A stretch of DNA of 64,000 nt from an uncultured Campylobacter sp. (GTDB lineage Bacteria > Campylobacterota > Campylobacteria > Campylobacterales > Campylobacteraceae): positions 1 through 64,000 of the forward strand of contig NZ_CALBWL010000051.1 in the NCBI RefSeq assembly GCF_937973075.1, in the 5' to 3' direction. Below, piece by piece: positions 35,109 through 44,532 of this stretch. The position numbers and the translations under genes were made by a program. Each line of letters starts with the position of its first letter. The stretch's first letter is position 1. The notes beneath the pieces were generated by a model. The model did no database searches. It saw only the letters and a program-made list of their open reading frames with translations, and had not been told where the DNA came from.

Positions 35109-36803
35109 ATGAAAGAAATTAGCGGATCGCAGATGATCGTGGAGGCGTTGCGGCAGGAGGGGGTCGAGGTAGTTTTCGGCTACCCGGGCGGCGCAGCGCT
35201 AAACATTTATGATGAAATTTACAAACAAAAATACTTCAGGCATATTTTGGTGCGCCACGAGCAGGCTGCGGCGATGGCTGCGGACGGATACGCGCGCGTC
35301 AGCGGCAAGGTCGGCGTGGCTGTCGTCACAAGCGGACCCGGATTTACGAACGCGCTTACGGGGCTTGCTACGGCGTATAGCGATAGCATCCCAATCGTGC
35401 TTATCAGCGGGCAGGTGGCGACCTCGCTTATCGGCACCGACGCCTTTCAAGAGATCGACGCGATCGGAATTTCACGCCCCTGCGTTAAGCACAACTATCT
35501 AGTTAAAACGATCGAAGAGCTGCCTAGAATTTTAAAAGAAGCCTTTTATATCGCTCGCAGCGGCAGACCTGGACCCGTGCACGTTGATATTCCCAAAGAC
35601 GTAACAGCGAAGCTTGGCGTTTTTGAATATCCTAGCGAAATCAAGATGCAGACTTATAAGCCCAATTATAAGGGTAATTCTAAACAGATCAAAAAAGCCG
35701 TCGAGCTAATCGCAAACTCCAAAAAGCCTATCCTCTACATCGGAGGCGGCGTTATTAGCGCGGGCGCAAGCGAGCTGGTGCGCGAGCTTAGCGAGTTTGC
35801 GCAGATCCCGGTCGTGCAAACCCTTATGGCACTGGGAGCTATGCGAAGCGATGATAAGCTAAATCTAGGTATGGTCGGAATGCACGGCAGCTACGCCGCA
35901 AATATGGCGCTTAGCGAGTCTGATCTGATAATCTGCTTGGGCGCGAGATTTGACGATCGCGTCACCGGCAAGCTTAGCGAATTCGGCAAAAACGCGAAAA
36001 TCATCCACGTCGATATCGATCCTAGCTCGATCTCAAAGATCATAAACGCGGATTATCCGATCGTGGGCGACGTGAAATCGGTGCTAGAGGAGATGCTGCC
36101 GCGTATTAGAAGCGAGGTTAGCCCTGCAAATTTCGAGCAGTGGCGCGAGCTCATCCGCAAATACGATGAAATTCACCCGCTTAAATTTAACGACAGCGAT
36201 GAAATTTTAAAGCCGCAGTGGGTTATACAAAGTACCGCAAAAATCGCGGGCGAGGACGCTATCATCGCTACGGACGTGGGGCAGCATCAGATGTGGGTCG
36301 CGCAGTTTTATCCGTTTTGCAAGCCGCGCACTCTGCTAAGTAGCGGAGGGCAGGGCACGATGGGATACGGCCTGCCCGCAGCATTGGGCGCGAAGGCTTA
36401 TGCGGGAGATAGACCGGTTATAAATTTCAGCGGAGACGGCTCGATTTTGATGAATATCCAAGAGCTGATGACTGCGAGCGCGAGCGGCCTAAACGTCGTA
36501 AATATCGTATTAAACAACAATTTCTTAGGCATGGTGCGGCAGTGGCAGAGCCTATTTTACGGGCAGCGTTTCTCATCGACCGATCTTAGCTCGCAGCCCG
36601 ATTTCGTAAAAATTGCGGAGGGCTTCGGCGGCGTGGGCTTTAGCGTTAGCACCAAAGCGGAATTTGAAGATGCGCTGAAGCAGGCTCTTGCGAGTAAAAA
36701 GGTAAGTGTCATCGAGGCCAAGATCGATCGCTTCGAAAACGTCTGGCCGATGGTGCCTGCAGGCGGCGCACTTTATAATATGATTTTTGAGCAGGAGTCT
36801 TAG
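35109..36803 (+). CDS. ilvI: Acetolactate synthase, large subunit
   Basis: Catalytic subunit of acetohydroxyacid synthase: thiamine-diphosphate enzyme condensing pyruvate to acetolactate (or with 2-oxobutyrate) for Val, Leu and Ile. 564 aa from the start at 35109 (ACAGGATGGGCGT then ATG); 35091 is an alternative. Key segments: VFGYPGGAALNIYDEI, HEQAAAMAADGYARVSGKVGVA with the catalytic Glu, SGPGFTNALTGLATAY, VDIPKDVT, and the ThDP motif SGDGSILMNIQEL ending in LNNNFLGMVRQWQ. ilvH follows after 1 base. Confidence 0.95.
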   Translation: MKEISGSQMIVEALRQEGVEVVFGYPGGAALNIYDEIYKQKYFRHILVRHEQAAAMAADGYARVSGKVGVAVVTSGPGFTNALTGLATAYSDSIPIVLISGQVATSLIGTDAFQEIDAIGISRPCVKHNYLVKTIEELPRILKEAFYIARSGRPGPVHVDIPKDVTAKLGVFEYPSEIKMQTYKPNYKGNSKQIKKAVELIANSKKPILYIGGGVISAGASELVRELSEFAQIPVVQTLMALGAMRSDDKLNLGMVGMHGSYAANMALSESDLIICLGARFDDRVTGKLSEFGKNAKIIHVDIDPSSISKIINADYPIVGDVKSVLEEMLPRIRSEVSPANFEQWRELIRKYDEIHPLKFNDSDEILKPQWVIQSTAKIAGEDAIIATDVGQHQMWVAQFYPFCKPRTLLSSGGQGTMGYGLPAALGAKAYAGDRPVINFSGDGSILMNIQELMTASASGLNVVNIVLNNNFLGMVRQWQSLFYGQRFSSTDLSSQPDFVKIAEGFGGVGFSVSTKAEFEDALKQALASKKVSVIEAKIDRFENVWPMVPAGGALYNMIFEQES

Positions 36804-36804
36804 G

Positions 36805-37275
36805 ATGAATAGCATAAGAAGAGTAATCTCGGTCGTCGTTACCGACGAGCACGGCGTTTTGTCGCGGATCTCGGGGCTTTTTGCGGGGCGCGGCTATAAT
36901 ATCGACAGCCTCACCGTTGCGCCGATCCCAAATACGGGTCTATCGCGCCTTAGCATCGTCACTTCGGGCGACGAGCGCGTCATAGAGCAGATCACTAAGC
37001 AGCTTCATAAGCTGATCCCCGTTTACAAGGTCATTGAGGATGCAAAATTCGTCGAAAAGGAGATGGTTTTGGTAAAGATCGCGCTGGGCGAAAATTTAGC
37101 GGGGCTTGATGCTGTTTTAAAAGCCTACAACGGCAGCATCGCAAACAGCGACGACAGCAAGATCGTCATCATGGCGTGCGACGACGCAGACCGCATCGAC
37201 GGATTTTTAAAGACGATAAAAAAATACAATCCGATCGACGTCGTCCGCGGCGGCAGCGTCGCGCTGGATATGTAA
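36805..37275 (+). CDS. ilvH: Acetolactate synthase, regulatory subunit
   Basis: Small subunit that activates IlvI and gives valine feedback inhibition. Start at 36805, one base after the ilvI stop, with an AGGAG site within the end of ilvI; the 36787 start would overlap ilvI. 156 aa. N-terminal ACT domain (RRVISVVVTDEHGVLSRISGLFAGRGYNIDSLTVAP) and a C-terminal second ACT-like part (VLVKIALGE... IVIMACDDADRID). Confidence 0.95.
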   Translation: MNSIRRVISVVVTDEHGVLSRISGLFAGRGYNIDSLTVAPIPNTGLSRLSIVTSGDERVIEQITKQLHKLIPVYKVIEDAKFVEKEMVLVKIALGENLAGLDAVLKAYNGSIANSDDSKIVIMACDDADRIDGFLKTIKKYNPIDVVRGGSVALDM

Positions 37276-37306
37276 GCGGCGATAAAATTTAATCAAAGGA
37301 GCGCAA

Positions 37307-38257
37307 ATGAAATTATCTAAAATTGCCGAAATTTTAAACATAGAGCTTAACGGAGCGGACGCGGAGATCACCGCGATAAATTCGCTTCAAAACGCAAGGC
37401 AAAGCGAGCTAAGCTACTGCGATAGCGACAAAAACGAGAAATTTTTATTCGCCACCAAAGCAGCCGCCGTATTGGTAAAAATCGGCACCGCAGCCCCAAG
37501 CGGCGTGCGAGCGCTGGAGTGCGAAAATCCGCATCTAGCCTTTGCGATCTTAAGCGCGCATTTTGCTAAGCCGCTCATTCGCAGCGGTGCGCCCGCAAAG
37601 ATCGCCGCCAGCGCGCAGATCGAGCAGGGCGTGCATATCGGCGTAAATTCCACGATCGGCGAGAATTGCGTCATTTTAAGCGGCGCGTATATCGGCGATG
37701 ACGTGCATATCGGAAGCGGCTGCGTGATCCACGCAAACGCCGTCATCTACAATGACACGATCATCGGCGAGCGCTGCATAATCCACGCAAACGCCGTCAT
37801 CGGAAGCGACGGCTTCGGCTATGCGCACACCAAAACGGGCGAGCACGTTAAAATTTATCACAACGGTAACGTCGTGCTGCAAGACGAGGTCGAAATCGGC
37901 GCATGCACGACGATCGATCGCGCGGTATTCGGCTCGACGATAATTGGGCGGGGCAGCAAGATCGACAATCTCGTTCAAATCGGGCACAACTGCGAGCTTG
38001 GGCAAAACTGCCTCATCGTCTCTCAAGTTGGACTTGCGGGCTCGACGACGCTTGGGCGTAACGTCGTGATGGGCGGACAGAGCGGCAGCGGCGGGCACGT
38101 AAGCGTGGGCGATTTCACTCAGATCGCGGCGCGCGGCGGCATAAGCAAGGATTTAGCGGGTGGCAAAAACTACGCAGGGCATCCTATAATGGAGCTTAGC
38201 GAGTGGTTCAAGCTGCAGGCTAAGATCGTTAGATTTTTTAGAGATAAAAAACACTAG
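37307..38257 (+). CDS. lpxD: UDP-3-O-(3-hydroxyacyl)glucosamine N-acyltransferase
   Basis: Third step of lipid A synthesis: adds the 3-hydroxyacyl chain to the 2-amino group of UDP-3-O-acylglucosamine. 316 aa. The N-terminal uridine-binding domain (1-100) is followed by left-handed beta-helix hexapeptide repeats (about 103-280) such as IGVNSTIGENC and IGHNCELGQNCL; the catalytic His lies in GYAHTKTGEHVKIYHNG. C-terminal helix ends LQAKIVRFFRD. RBS AAAGGAGCGCAA. The ilvI-ilvH-lpxD order is, as I recall, that of C. jejuni. Confidence 0.95.
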   Translation: MKLSKIAEILNIELNGADAEITAINSLQNARQSELSYCDSDKNEKFLFATKAAAVLVKIGTAAPSGVRALECENPHLAFAILSAHFAKPLIRSGAPAKIAASAQIEQGVHIGVNSTIGENCVILSGAYIGDDVHIGSGCVIHANAVIYNDTIIGERCIIHANAVIGSDGFGYAHTKTGEHVKIYHNGNVVLQDEVEIGACTTIDRAVFGSTIIGRGSKIDNLVQIGHNCELGQNCLIVSQVGLAGSTTLGRNVVMGGQSGSGGHVSVGDFTQIAARGGISKDLAGGKNYAGHPIMELSEWFKLQAKIVRFFRDKKH

Positions 38258-38628
38258 CCGTTTTGCCTTGGCTGATTAGATCGATCGGCTTGATTTGATC
38301 GTTTTGATCGTTCGCTCTGATCGACTCCTCTAGCCAGCTCGATTTGATCGGTTCGCGTCGTTTTAGTGAAGTTTGAAACCGTCAGGCAGTTGGTGATTGT
38401 GGAGCGGTTTGCGCTGCCGTTCGGGCTTTGGTGTATTTTGTAATCGCTGCGGCGATAAATTTTGCCCTTTTATCGGCAAAATTCTGTCCGCGCTATTTTT
38501 TATCGTGCGCTTGCTTTGTGGGCGCGGTAGAATTTACTCTGCTAGTTTGGGTTGCATTGCTCGCAGTCATTGCGGCAAAGCTTTACGAGCGCTTTTAAAT
38601 CAGCGCAAATTTAATTAAAGGAAAAACA
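38258..38628. repeat. Spacer with GATTTGATCG repeats
   Basis: Between about 38276 and 38361 the words TTTGATCG, TTGATCG and CTGATCG recur five or six times. The rest has no supported gene; an open frame at 38397-38618 has no binding site. Confidence 0.5.
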
Positions 38629-39246
38629 ATGATAGAGATGTTTTTATGCTCCTATTTTGCGGGTGCGGCGACGCTTTTTGAGGACTATGCGAGACAAAAT
38701 ATCCGCGCTAAGGAGGTGCTTTTTATCCCGACCGCCGCAAACGTAGAGGAGTACCGAGACTACGTGGACGAGGCGAAAGAGGCGTTTTCTAAAATGGGCT
38801 TTACGCTTCAAATTTTAGACGTTTCCAAAGCTAGCGAGGCTGAAGCGAAGGCAAAGATCGGCGCGGCGCAGGTGCTTTACGTAAGCGGCGGCAACACATT
38901 TTATCTTTTGCGCGAGCTTAAAAAGAAGGATCTGTTAACCCTCATCGCAGATCGCGTCCGAAGCGGCAAGCTCGTGTACGTGGGCGAATCGGCAGGCGCG
39001 ATGATCGCTGCACCCAGCGTGGAGTACGTGGCAGTGATGGACGATGCGGGCAACTACGGGGCTGCGGCGCAAACGGGGCTTGATCTGGTGAAATTTTACC
39101 CCGTGCCGCACTACGGCGAAGAGCCCTTCGTGCAAAGCGCGGACGAAATTTTAAAAATTTACGGCGGCAAGCTAAATTTGACGCCGATAAATAACGCCGA
39201 AGCAATCGCAGTGCACGGCGATAAATTTGAAATTTTAGGGCGGTAA
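38629..39246 (+). CDS. Peptidase E-like (S51) protein
   Basis: Cytoplasmic protein of the S51/type 1 glutamine-amidotransferase-like family (205 aa); peptidase E removes N-terminal Asp from dipeptides. Motifs: LFIPTAANVEEYRDYV, VLYVSGGNTFYLLRELK, and the nucleophile elbow VGESAGAMI with Ser. HYGEEPFVQSA and LTPINNAEAIAVHGD follow. ATG follows AAAGGAAAAACA. At 205 aa it is slightly shorter than E. coli peptidase E (about 229 aa). Confidence 0.85.
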   Translation: MIEMFLCSYFAGAATLFEDYARQNIRAKEVLFIPTAANVEEYRDYVDEAKEAFSKMGFTLQILDVSKASEAEAKAKIGAAQVLYVSGGNTFYLLRELKKKDLLTLIADRVRSGKLVYVGESAGAMIAAPSVEYVAVMDDAGNYGAAAQTGLDLVKFYPVPHYGEEPFVQSADEILKIYGGKLNLTPINNAEAIAVHGDKFEILGR

Positions 39247-39383
39247 ACTGCGGCGTAAAAGTAAAATTTAGTAATTAAACGCTTCGTAAAATTTACGCTT
39301 ATATTTTCGCATAGGGCTGCGAGGTGGAATTTGAACTTAGGTGCAGCGAGTCGCTAACGAATAAATTTAATCAAAGGATCAAA

Positions 39384-39962
39384 ATGAAAATATTACTTAT
39401 CAATGGCGGAGCACCTTTTAACGGCAAAGGCGGCAAGCTAAGCAAGACGCTGCACGAGCTAGCCAAAAAAACGCTACAAGCCCTAGGGCACGAAACGCGC
39501 GAAACTACGATATTTGAGGGCTACGATATAGAGGGCGAGGTAGAAAAATTTCTATGGATGGATGCCGTGATCTGGCAGATGCCCGCGTGGTGGATGGGCG
39601 AGCCTTGGCTAGTCAAAAAGTACGTGGACGAGGTGTTTATGGGCGGCATAGGCAAGATAGTGGCAAACGACGGGCGGCACAGCGCGAGCCCAAACGACGG
39701 CTACGGCACAGGCGGGCTGATAAAGGGCAAATCGCACATGCTAAGCGTTACTTGGAATGCGCCGCTTCAGGCGTTTGATAAGCCGGGCGATTTTTTCGAG
39801 GGCGTGGGCGTGGACGGCGTTTATCTGCATTTTCATAAGGCAAATGAGTTTTTAGGCACGAAAAGGCTACCTACTTTTATGTGCAACGACGTCGTTAAAA
39901 ATCCTGATGTGGAGCGTTTTATGAAAGATTACGAAGCGCATCTAAAAAGGGTTTTCGGCTAG
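39384..39962 (+). CDS. mdaB: MdaB-like NAD(P)H quinone reductase
   Basis: Flavodoxin-fold two-electron quinone reductase (192 aa), MdaB type, used against oxidative stress. Start at 39384 after AAAGGATCAAA; an earlier in-frame ATG (39324) lacks a site. Motifs: LLINGGAPFNGKGGKLSKTL (FMN loop), DAVIWQMPAWWMGEPWLVKKYVDEVF, and DGYGTGGLIKGK; FHKANEFLGTKRLPTFMCNDVVKNPDV is typical of MdaB. Related to, but distinct from, the reductase at 15273. Confidence 0.9.
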   Translation: MKILLINGGAPFNGKGGKLSKTLHELAKKTLQALGHETRETTIFEGYDIEGEVEKFLWMDAVIWQMPAWWMGEPWLVKKYVDEVFMGGIGKIVANDGRHSASPNDGYGTGGLIKGKSHMLSVTWNAPLQAFDKPGDFFEGVGVDGVYLHFHKANEFLGTKRLPTFMCNDVVKNPDVERFMKDYEAHLKRVFG

Positions 39963-39968
39963 CCTTAA

Positions 39969-40079
39969 CGGACTCAAACGAGTTTATTTGCTCTTAATAC
40001 AGCGCCAGATGAGCTAAAGCGGATTATAAAATCGCTTCTTAAACTCGGATATTACGACACTTGTGAAATTTTAAAATAA
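39969..40079 (+). pseudogene. Possible gene remnant (C-terminal fragment)
   Basis: An open reading of about 35 residues between two stops with a natural-looking sequence (ALNTAPDELKRIIKSLLKLGYYDTCEIL then stop) but no start codon or binding site. It may be the end of a decayed gene. Family unknown. The rest of the gap to 40581 has no gene. Confidence 0.25.
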
Positions 40080-40201
40080 TGCCAAGCAGTACTTGTTCGA
40101 GTGTGGCTTGCGACGCGCGAGGTTTTCGTAAATCGCGAGATTCGAGCTTTGCTCGGCTGAGTGACACTGCGTGATGTGTGGGAGGTGTGAAATTTGCGGC
40201 A

Positions 40202-40253
40202 TTGCGGCGTGAAATTTCGAGTCTTGCGGCGTGAAATTTCGAGTCTTGCGGCG
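40202..40253. repeat. 22-base tandem repeat, 2.4 copies
   Basis: The unit TTGCGGCGTGAAATTTCGAG plus TC occurs exactly at 40202-40223 and 40224-40245, with a partial third copy at 40246-40253. A related piece (GTGTGAAATTTGCGGCA) lies just upstream. It incorporates the GAAATTTC core motif. Confidence 0.85.
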
Positions 40254-40581
40254 CGCGATTTATGCAGTCACTATATAAAATTTCATACGGCTGTCGCAGC
40301 TTTTAAGTCTGTGTGAAATAAAACTTGCGAAACGACGTGGCATTTTGCGATCGTTTTAAATTTTGCAAATGCGCTGTATTTTAGCTCGGCGCGAGATAAA
40401 ATTTTACGCGGCGCACTTTTATGTGATGTACGCGTCTGGCTTGCCGTTGCTCGTTAGTGCCATGTCGGCGAGTGCCTAAGTATGGATGAGCGCGATGGCT
40501 GGCTCGTGTAACTATTAGCGTGCCGTTCAGTGCTGCTAGTGGCTTTAAGAGGCGCGATGTGTATTTACTATAGGGGAAGAG

Positions 40582-41043
40582 ATGGTTAAACTCGATATGC
40601 TTAAATTCTTTCGCTTGGGCGAGTTTGCGGGCGTAGAAAGAGGCTTGAGCTGCGCGCAGACCATCGCGATGCTTGGCTCTGCGGATGCGAGCTTTAAGAG
40701 CGCTGGAGCTGAAATTTTAAGATACGGCGCCTTTGAATTTCACTTTTTTCGGGGCGAAATTTTTATGATTTTTTCGGATCATTTTAGAAGTGGGCCTCTA
40801 AATTTCGGCGGCGCAAGGGCGCGGCAAATCGAAATAGAGCCTTGGATATTTAGCGGAGCCCCTATCGATCTTGCGGCGGTGAAAGGCGCTTTAAATCGTG
40901 AGCGAATCGAGTATCGCGAGCGCGCAACGGATGAGGGTTTGAAGCTAAGCTTAAGCAACGGCGTTACGCTTGCGTTTGAAAGCTTGAGCGGGTTGGGCGA
41001 GCCCCGTGGCTACGAGCTTGCCGCATTTTGGATAAAATTTTAA
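40582..41043 (+). CDS. Hypothetical protein (153 aa), unrecognised
   Basis: Soluble, no signal peptide or membrane span. ATG follows AGGGGAAGAG. Begins MVKLDMLKFFRLGEFAG, contains a LSCAQTIAMLGSADASF segment near residue 22, then FEFHFFRGEIFMIFSDHF and a final beta-rich part. The layout (helix start followed by the LG-x-P-like turn and a beta sheet) is like small single-domain immunity-type proteins, but I cannot name a family. Flanked by non-coding DNA. Confidence 0.6.
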   Translation: MVKLDMLKFFRLGEFAGVERGLSCAQTIAMLGSADASFKSAGAEILRYGAFEFHFFRGEIFMIFSDHFRSGPLNFGGARARQIEIEPWIFSGAPIDLAAVKGALNRERIEYRERATDEGLKLSLSNGVTLAFESLSGLGEPRGYELAAFWIKF

Positions 41044-41479
41044 CCGGAAAAGCGTGGGCGAAATCTAGGTAACAAAGTAAAATTCAGCCGAGTGAAAATA
41101 AGCGGCCGCTTGGATAAAATTTGACCAAAAATGCAAAATTTCGCGGATGAAATTTAACGAGTAAGGATTTAGGCGAAATTTTAACGCAAAGCCCGTGAGT
41201 ACCCATAAATCGGCATTGTGAGCACTTGTGCATCTATATCGCAGGCTTTGTTTATTCGCGCTGTATGTTTTGTTCATCTATCTCACAAACGTCCTACTGG
41301 GTTCATTCTGCGCTAGCTCGAGATATTTTTTAAAATTTCAAAGCATGATTTAGCCGGAATTTCATAAAACTTGCCAATAACAATCGATCCTGAAGCTGAA
41401 AGATCTGCAAATAGATCTTAAATTATATTCACTTGATAAAATTTTTTAAAACAATATTAGTATTATTTTATAAAAACTA
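41044..41479. other. Spacer upstream of the DUF417 gene, no gene seen
   Basis: A/T-rich with scattered motifs. The minus-strand open frame 41065-41277 has no binding site and is not called. Confidence 0.4.
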
Positions 41480-41507
41480 TTGACTTATTTAACCCTCTTT
41501 TGATAAA
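41480..41507 (+). promoter_or_regulatory. Putative promoter of the DUF417 gene
   Basis: TTGACT at 41480-41485, a 16-base spacer and GATAAA at 41502-41507, in markedly A/T-rich DNA about 35 bases before the start at 41542. Confidence 0.45.
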
Positions 41508-41541
41508 CTATCGCATCAATTTTACCGCAAAGGAAACACAG

Positions 41542-42180
41542 ATGGATCAAAATTCCCTCCTATATAAGGTGCTTAATTGCCTGTCAAATTCGCAAAGCAT
41601 ATTTGTAAATTGCATAAGGTTTGCAATTTTCGTCGTCATGATCTGGATAGGCGGCCTAAAAGTCGTGCAGTATGAGGCGGACGGCATCGTGCCTTTCGTC
41701 ACGAACAGCCCGTTTTTCAGCTATCTGATGAAAAATAAAGATGTAGTCGACAACGGCAAGAGCAAAATGGTCGCGGAGTATAATCTGCACAAAAACCCCG
41801 AAGGCTTGGTCGTGCCGGATAATATCAAATGGCATAAATCAAACGGCACCTACACAGCTTCTTACATTATCGGCGCGACGATTTGCTCGATCGGCATCTT
41901 GATGCTGCTTGGCATATGGTTCCCAAAAATTGGCGTCGTAGGCGGACTTTTGACCTTCGGTATGGCTATCGTTACGCTATCGTTTTTGATAACGACGCCC
42001 GAAACCTGGGTGCCGAATTTGGGCAATCCCGCCCTCGGCATAACAGAGAGCCCGAACCACGGCTTCCCGTATCTCTCTGGCGCGGGCAGGCTGGTGATAA
42101 AGGATCTGATAATGATGTGCGGCGGTTTGATAGCGGCTGCGGATGCGGCTAAAAGGTGGCTGCAAAGTCTTTCGAAGTAA
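41542..42180 (+). CDS. DUF417 (YkgB/RclC-like) membrane protein
   Basis: Inner-membrane protein (212 aa) of the DUF417 family, which includes RclC, linked to resistance to reactive chlorine in E. coli. Start 41542 after AAAGGAAACACAG. Four hydrophobic segments: about 20-40 (FAIFVVMIWIGGLKVVQYEADGIVPFVTNSPF is the family signature), 110-135, 140-160 and 185-205. A polar insert (about 65-100) lies between the first and second. It could relate to oxidant defence, as could nearby MdaB; this is inference. Confidence 0.88.
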   Translation: MDQNSLLYKVLNCLSNSQSIFVNCIRFAIFVVMIWIGGLKVVQYEADGIVPFVTNSPFFSYLMKNKDVVDNGKSKMVAEYNLHKNPEGLVVPDNIKWHKSNGTYTASYIIGATICSIGILMLLGIWFPKIGVVGGLLTFGMAIVTLSFLITTPETWVPNLGNPALGITESPNHGFPYLSGAGRLVIKDLIMMCGGLIAAADAAKRWLQSLSK

Positions 42181-42813
42181 ATTATAAAGCTAAAATTCTA
42201 TCTCGCGGCGGGCGCAGGGCTAAATTTTACCGCCGCGAGCGCTAAATTTAACGCTCCTGTAGTTTTGCCTGCAAGCTTAAAATACGTACGTAGCATAAAT
42301 TTTCCCGTTGTGTTTCGCGGTGCGCTACCGCTAGATTTGATCTGCGGTTTAATTTCTTTGGAGCAAAAGAGCTTAATTGCGGCCGTCTTTCTAAATTCTC
42401 CGATTTGCTCCTCGCAGCGTCTTGATTGAGGCGATATGGCCCGTGCTTTTAGATGCGGACCGTGCAAGCTTTGTAAATGTGGATTTTAAGTGATGCTTGC
42501 AATTTTGCAGTCAGATATGGATAGAGGTAGTCGGCGTCGATGGATGCGCTGAAATTTGCACCGATAGGCACGTATAGAGGTCGATAGAGCTAGAAATTAA
42601 ATGCCCGCTCGGTCAAAGCCGGTCGAGCTAGTTTAGAGAGCCGCATACCGATAGGGCTTCCAAAAAGTTTAAAAGCCGGAGGCAAATGAGCAATTGAGTA
42701 TCACTCTACGCAGATATTTGGAAGGCACGACCAAAGCGACAAATTTAAAGAGAGAACCTACTTTTTTATTATAAAATTTAGCCCAAATTTAAGGCTAAAT
42801 TTTTACGCGCTTC
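42181..42813. other. Spacer of about 630 bases, no gene seen
   Basis: No open frame with a plausible binding site. G+C content fluctuates; A/T-core motifs are fewer in the middle (about 42430-42720). Confidence 0.4.
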
Positions 42814-44532
42814 CTAATTTTCCTCGGCTAATTTTTTCTCTATAAATTTTAAAATTTCATCCTCGCTTACGCTCTGCCGCTTTAGACCTGCGCGAGTGAT
42901 GAACTCGACGCTTTCCTCCGCTAGGGCTTTTCCCGCGAGCACGGCATACGGAAAGCCCATCAGCTCGAAGTCGTTCATCTTCACGCCAAAGCGCTCCGCG
43001 CGATCGTCCAGTAGTACGCGGATGCCGCGCTCGCGACACTGCTCGTATAGTTTTTCGGCAAATTCTACCGCTGCCGCGTCTTTGTGATTTGAGATGATGA
43101 TCTCAAGCTCGAAAGGCGCCAGCTCGCGCGGCCACACGCAGCCTTTCTCGTCATGGCTGCTTTCGATCGCCACGGCGATAAGGCGGCTTGCGCCGATGCC
43201 GTAGCAGCCCATGTAAAACGCACGAGCCTTGCCGTTTGCATCCAAAAATCGCGCTCCCATCGGCTCTGAATAGCGCGTGCCGAGCTGAAAGATATGACCC
43301 ACCTCGATGCCCTTCGTGATGCCAAGCTCGCCGCCGCAGCACGGACATGCGTCGCCCGCGCCCACGGCCGCGAGATCCGCAAAGCGCGATTCGTTAAAAT
43401 TTATCACGCTTGCGCCCACGTAGTGGTAATCCGGCTCGTTCGCGCCTGCGATCATCTCGCGCGCTCCTTTTAGTTCGACGTCGATATAAAATTTAGCTCC
43501 CTCGCCGAGCCCGAAAGGTCCGCAAAAGCCCGCCGTAAAGCCCACTCGCGCGATCTCCTCCTCGTTAGCATCGACTAACTCTAGCGCGCCGCAGGCATTT
43601 TGCGCCTTGGTCTCTTGCAGCTCGTCGCACCCGCGGATAAAAAACGCTACGATCTCGCTGCGATCCTCGTATAGCGCTTTTTTGATCACCGCTTTGACGG
43701 TGTAGAATTTATCCACTTTGAAAAATTCCGCCACCGCGTCGATCGTTTTCATCGCGGGGGTTTTAAATTTCATCATGCCGTCGGTCTCGGGTGCTGCGGC
43801 GTTCGTGGTTTTGGGCGCACGGCGCGCAGCCTCGATGTTTGCGGCATACTCGCAGCGCTTGCACACAACGATATCGTCCTCGCCGTTGTCCGCTAGCACC
43901 ATAAACTCCTTGCTGCCGCTGCCGCCGATCGCGCCGCTGTCCGCATCGACCGCTCTAAAATTTAACCCCAGTCGCGTAAAAATCCGCGAGTACGCCTGCC
44001 TCATCACCTCAAACTCGCGCTTCATATCCGCAGTGTCTGCGTGGAAGCTATAGGCGTCCTTCATCGTAAATTCGCGTCCGCGCAGAAGCCCGAAGCGAGG
44101 GCGCGCCTCGTCGCGGAATTTCGTATTGATCTGATAGATATTTAGCGGCAGCTGCTTGTAGCTCGTGATCTTATCCGCTACCATCAAAACCGCCGCTTCC
44201 TCGTTGGTAGGGCTTAGTACGAAGTCGTTATCCTTGCGATCTTTGAAGCGCAGCAGCTCCTTGCCGTATTTGGCGTAGCGACCGCTTTTTTTCCACGCAT
44301 CCGCGGACGTCACGACGCTAAAAGAGACCTCCTGCGCGCCCGCAGCGTCCATCTCCTGCCTGATGACGGCGCAGATCCGCTCTAGCACTATCTTTCCTAG
44401 CGGCAAAAAATTATAAAGCCCGCTGCCCAGCTGCTCGATAAATCCCGCGCGGATCAAAAGCGCGTGGCTAGGTAGTACCGCGTCTCTGGGGGCCTCTTTT
44501 AGGCTTGGAGCGAAAAGCTTGCTAAATTTCAT
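42814..44532 (-). CDS. proS: Prolyl-tRNA synthetase
   Basis: Charges tRNA-Pro; class II enzyme of the bacterial long form with an inserted editing domain (572 aa, normal). Start 44532 (MKFSKLFAPS) follows AAAGGACAAACAAA and overlaps the end of hemA by 11 bases. Class II motifs: motif 1 region GSGLYNFLPLGKIVLERI, motif 2 TKFRDEARPRFGLLRGREFTMKDAYSF, and motif 3 near YGIGASRLIAVAIE. The editing domain (about 200-380) includes the Cys-rich KRCEYAANIEA and CPCCGGELGI turns. Last gene of the DUF2018-ispB-hemA-proS run. Confidence 0.95.
   Translation of the reverse strand: MKFSKLFAPSLKEAPRDAVLPSHALLIRAGFIEQLGSGLYNFLPLGKIVLERICAVIRQEMDAAGAQEVSFSVVTSADAWKKSGRYAKYGKELLRFKDRKDNDFVLSPTNEEAAVLMVADKITSYKQLPLNIYQINTKFRDEARPRFGLLRGREFTMKDAYSFHADTADMKREFEVMRQAYSRIFTRLGLNFRAVDADSGAIGGSGSKEFMVLADNGEDDIVVCKRCEYAANIEAARRAPKTTNAAAPETDGMMKFKTPAMKTIDAVAEFFKVDKFYTVKAVIKKALYEDRSEIVAFFIRGCDELQETKAQNACGALELVDANEEEIARVGFTAGFCGPFGLGEGAKFYIDVELKGAREMIAGANEPDYHYVGASVINFNESRFADLAAVGAGDACPCCGGELGITKGIEVGHIFQLGTRYSEPMGARFLDANGKARAFYMGCYGIGASRLIAVAIESSHDEKGCVWPRELAPFELEIIISNHKDAAAVEFAEKLYEQCRERGIRVLLDDRAERFGVKMNDFELMGFPYAVLAGKALAEESVEFITRAGLKRQSVSEDEILKFIEKKLAEEN

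Noticed and set aside
38397..38618. 73-residue frame before the peptidase E-like gene
   Set aside because: No binding site, Cys/Arg-rich composition unlike neighbouring proteins, overlaps spacer motif.
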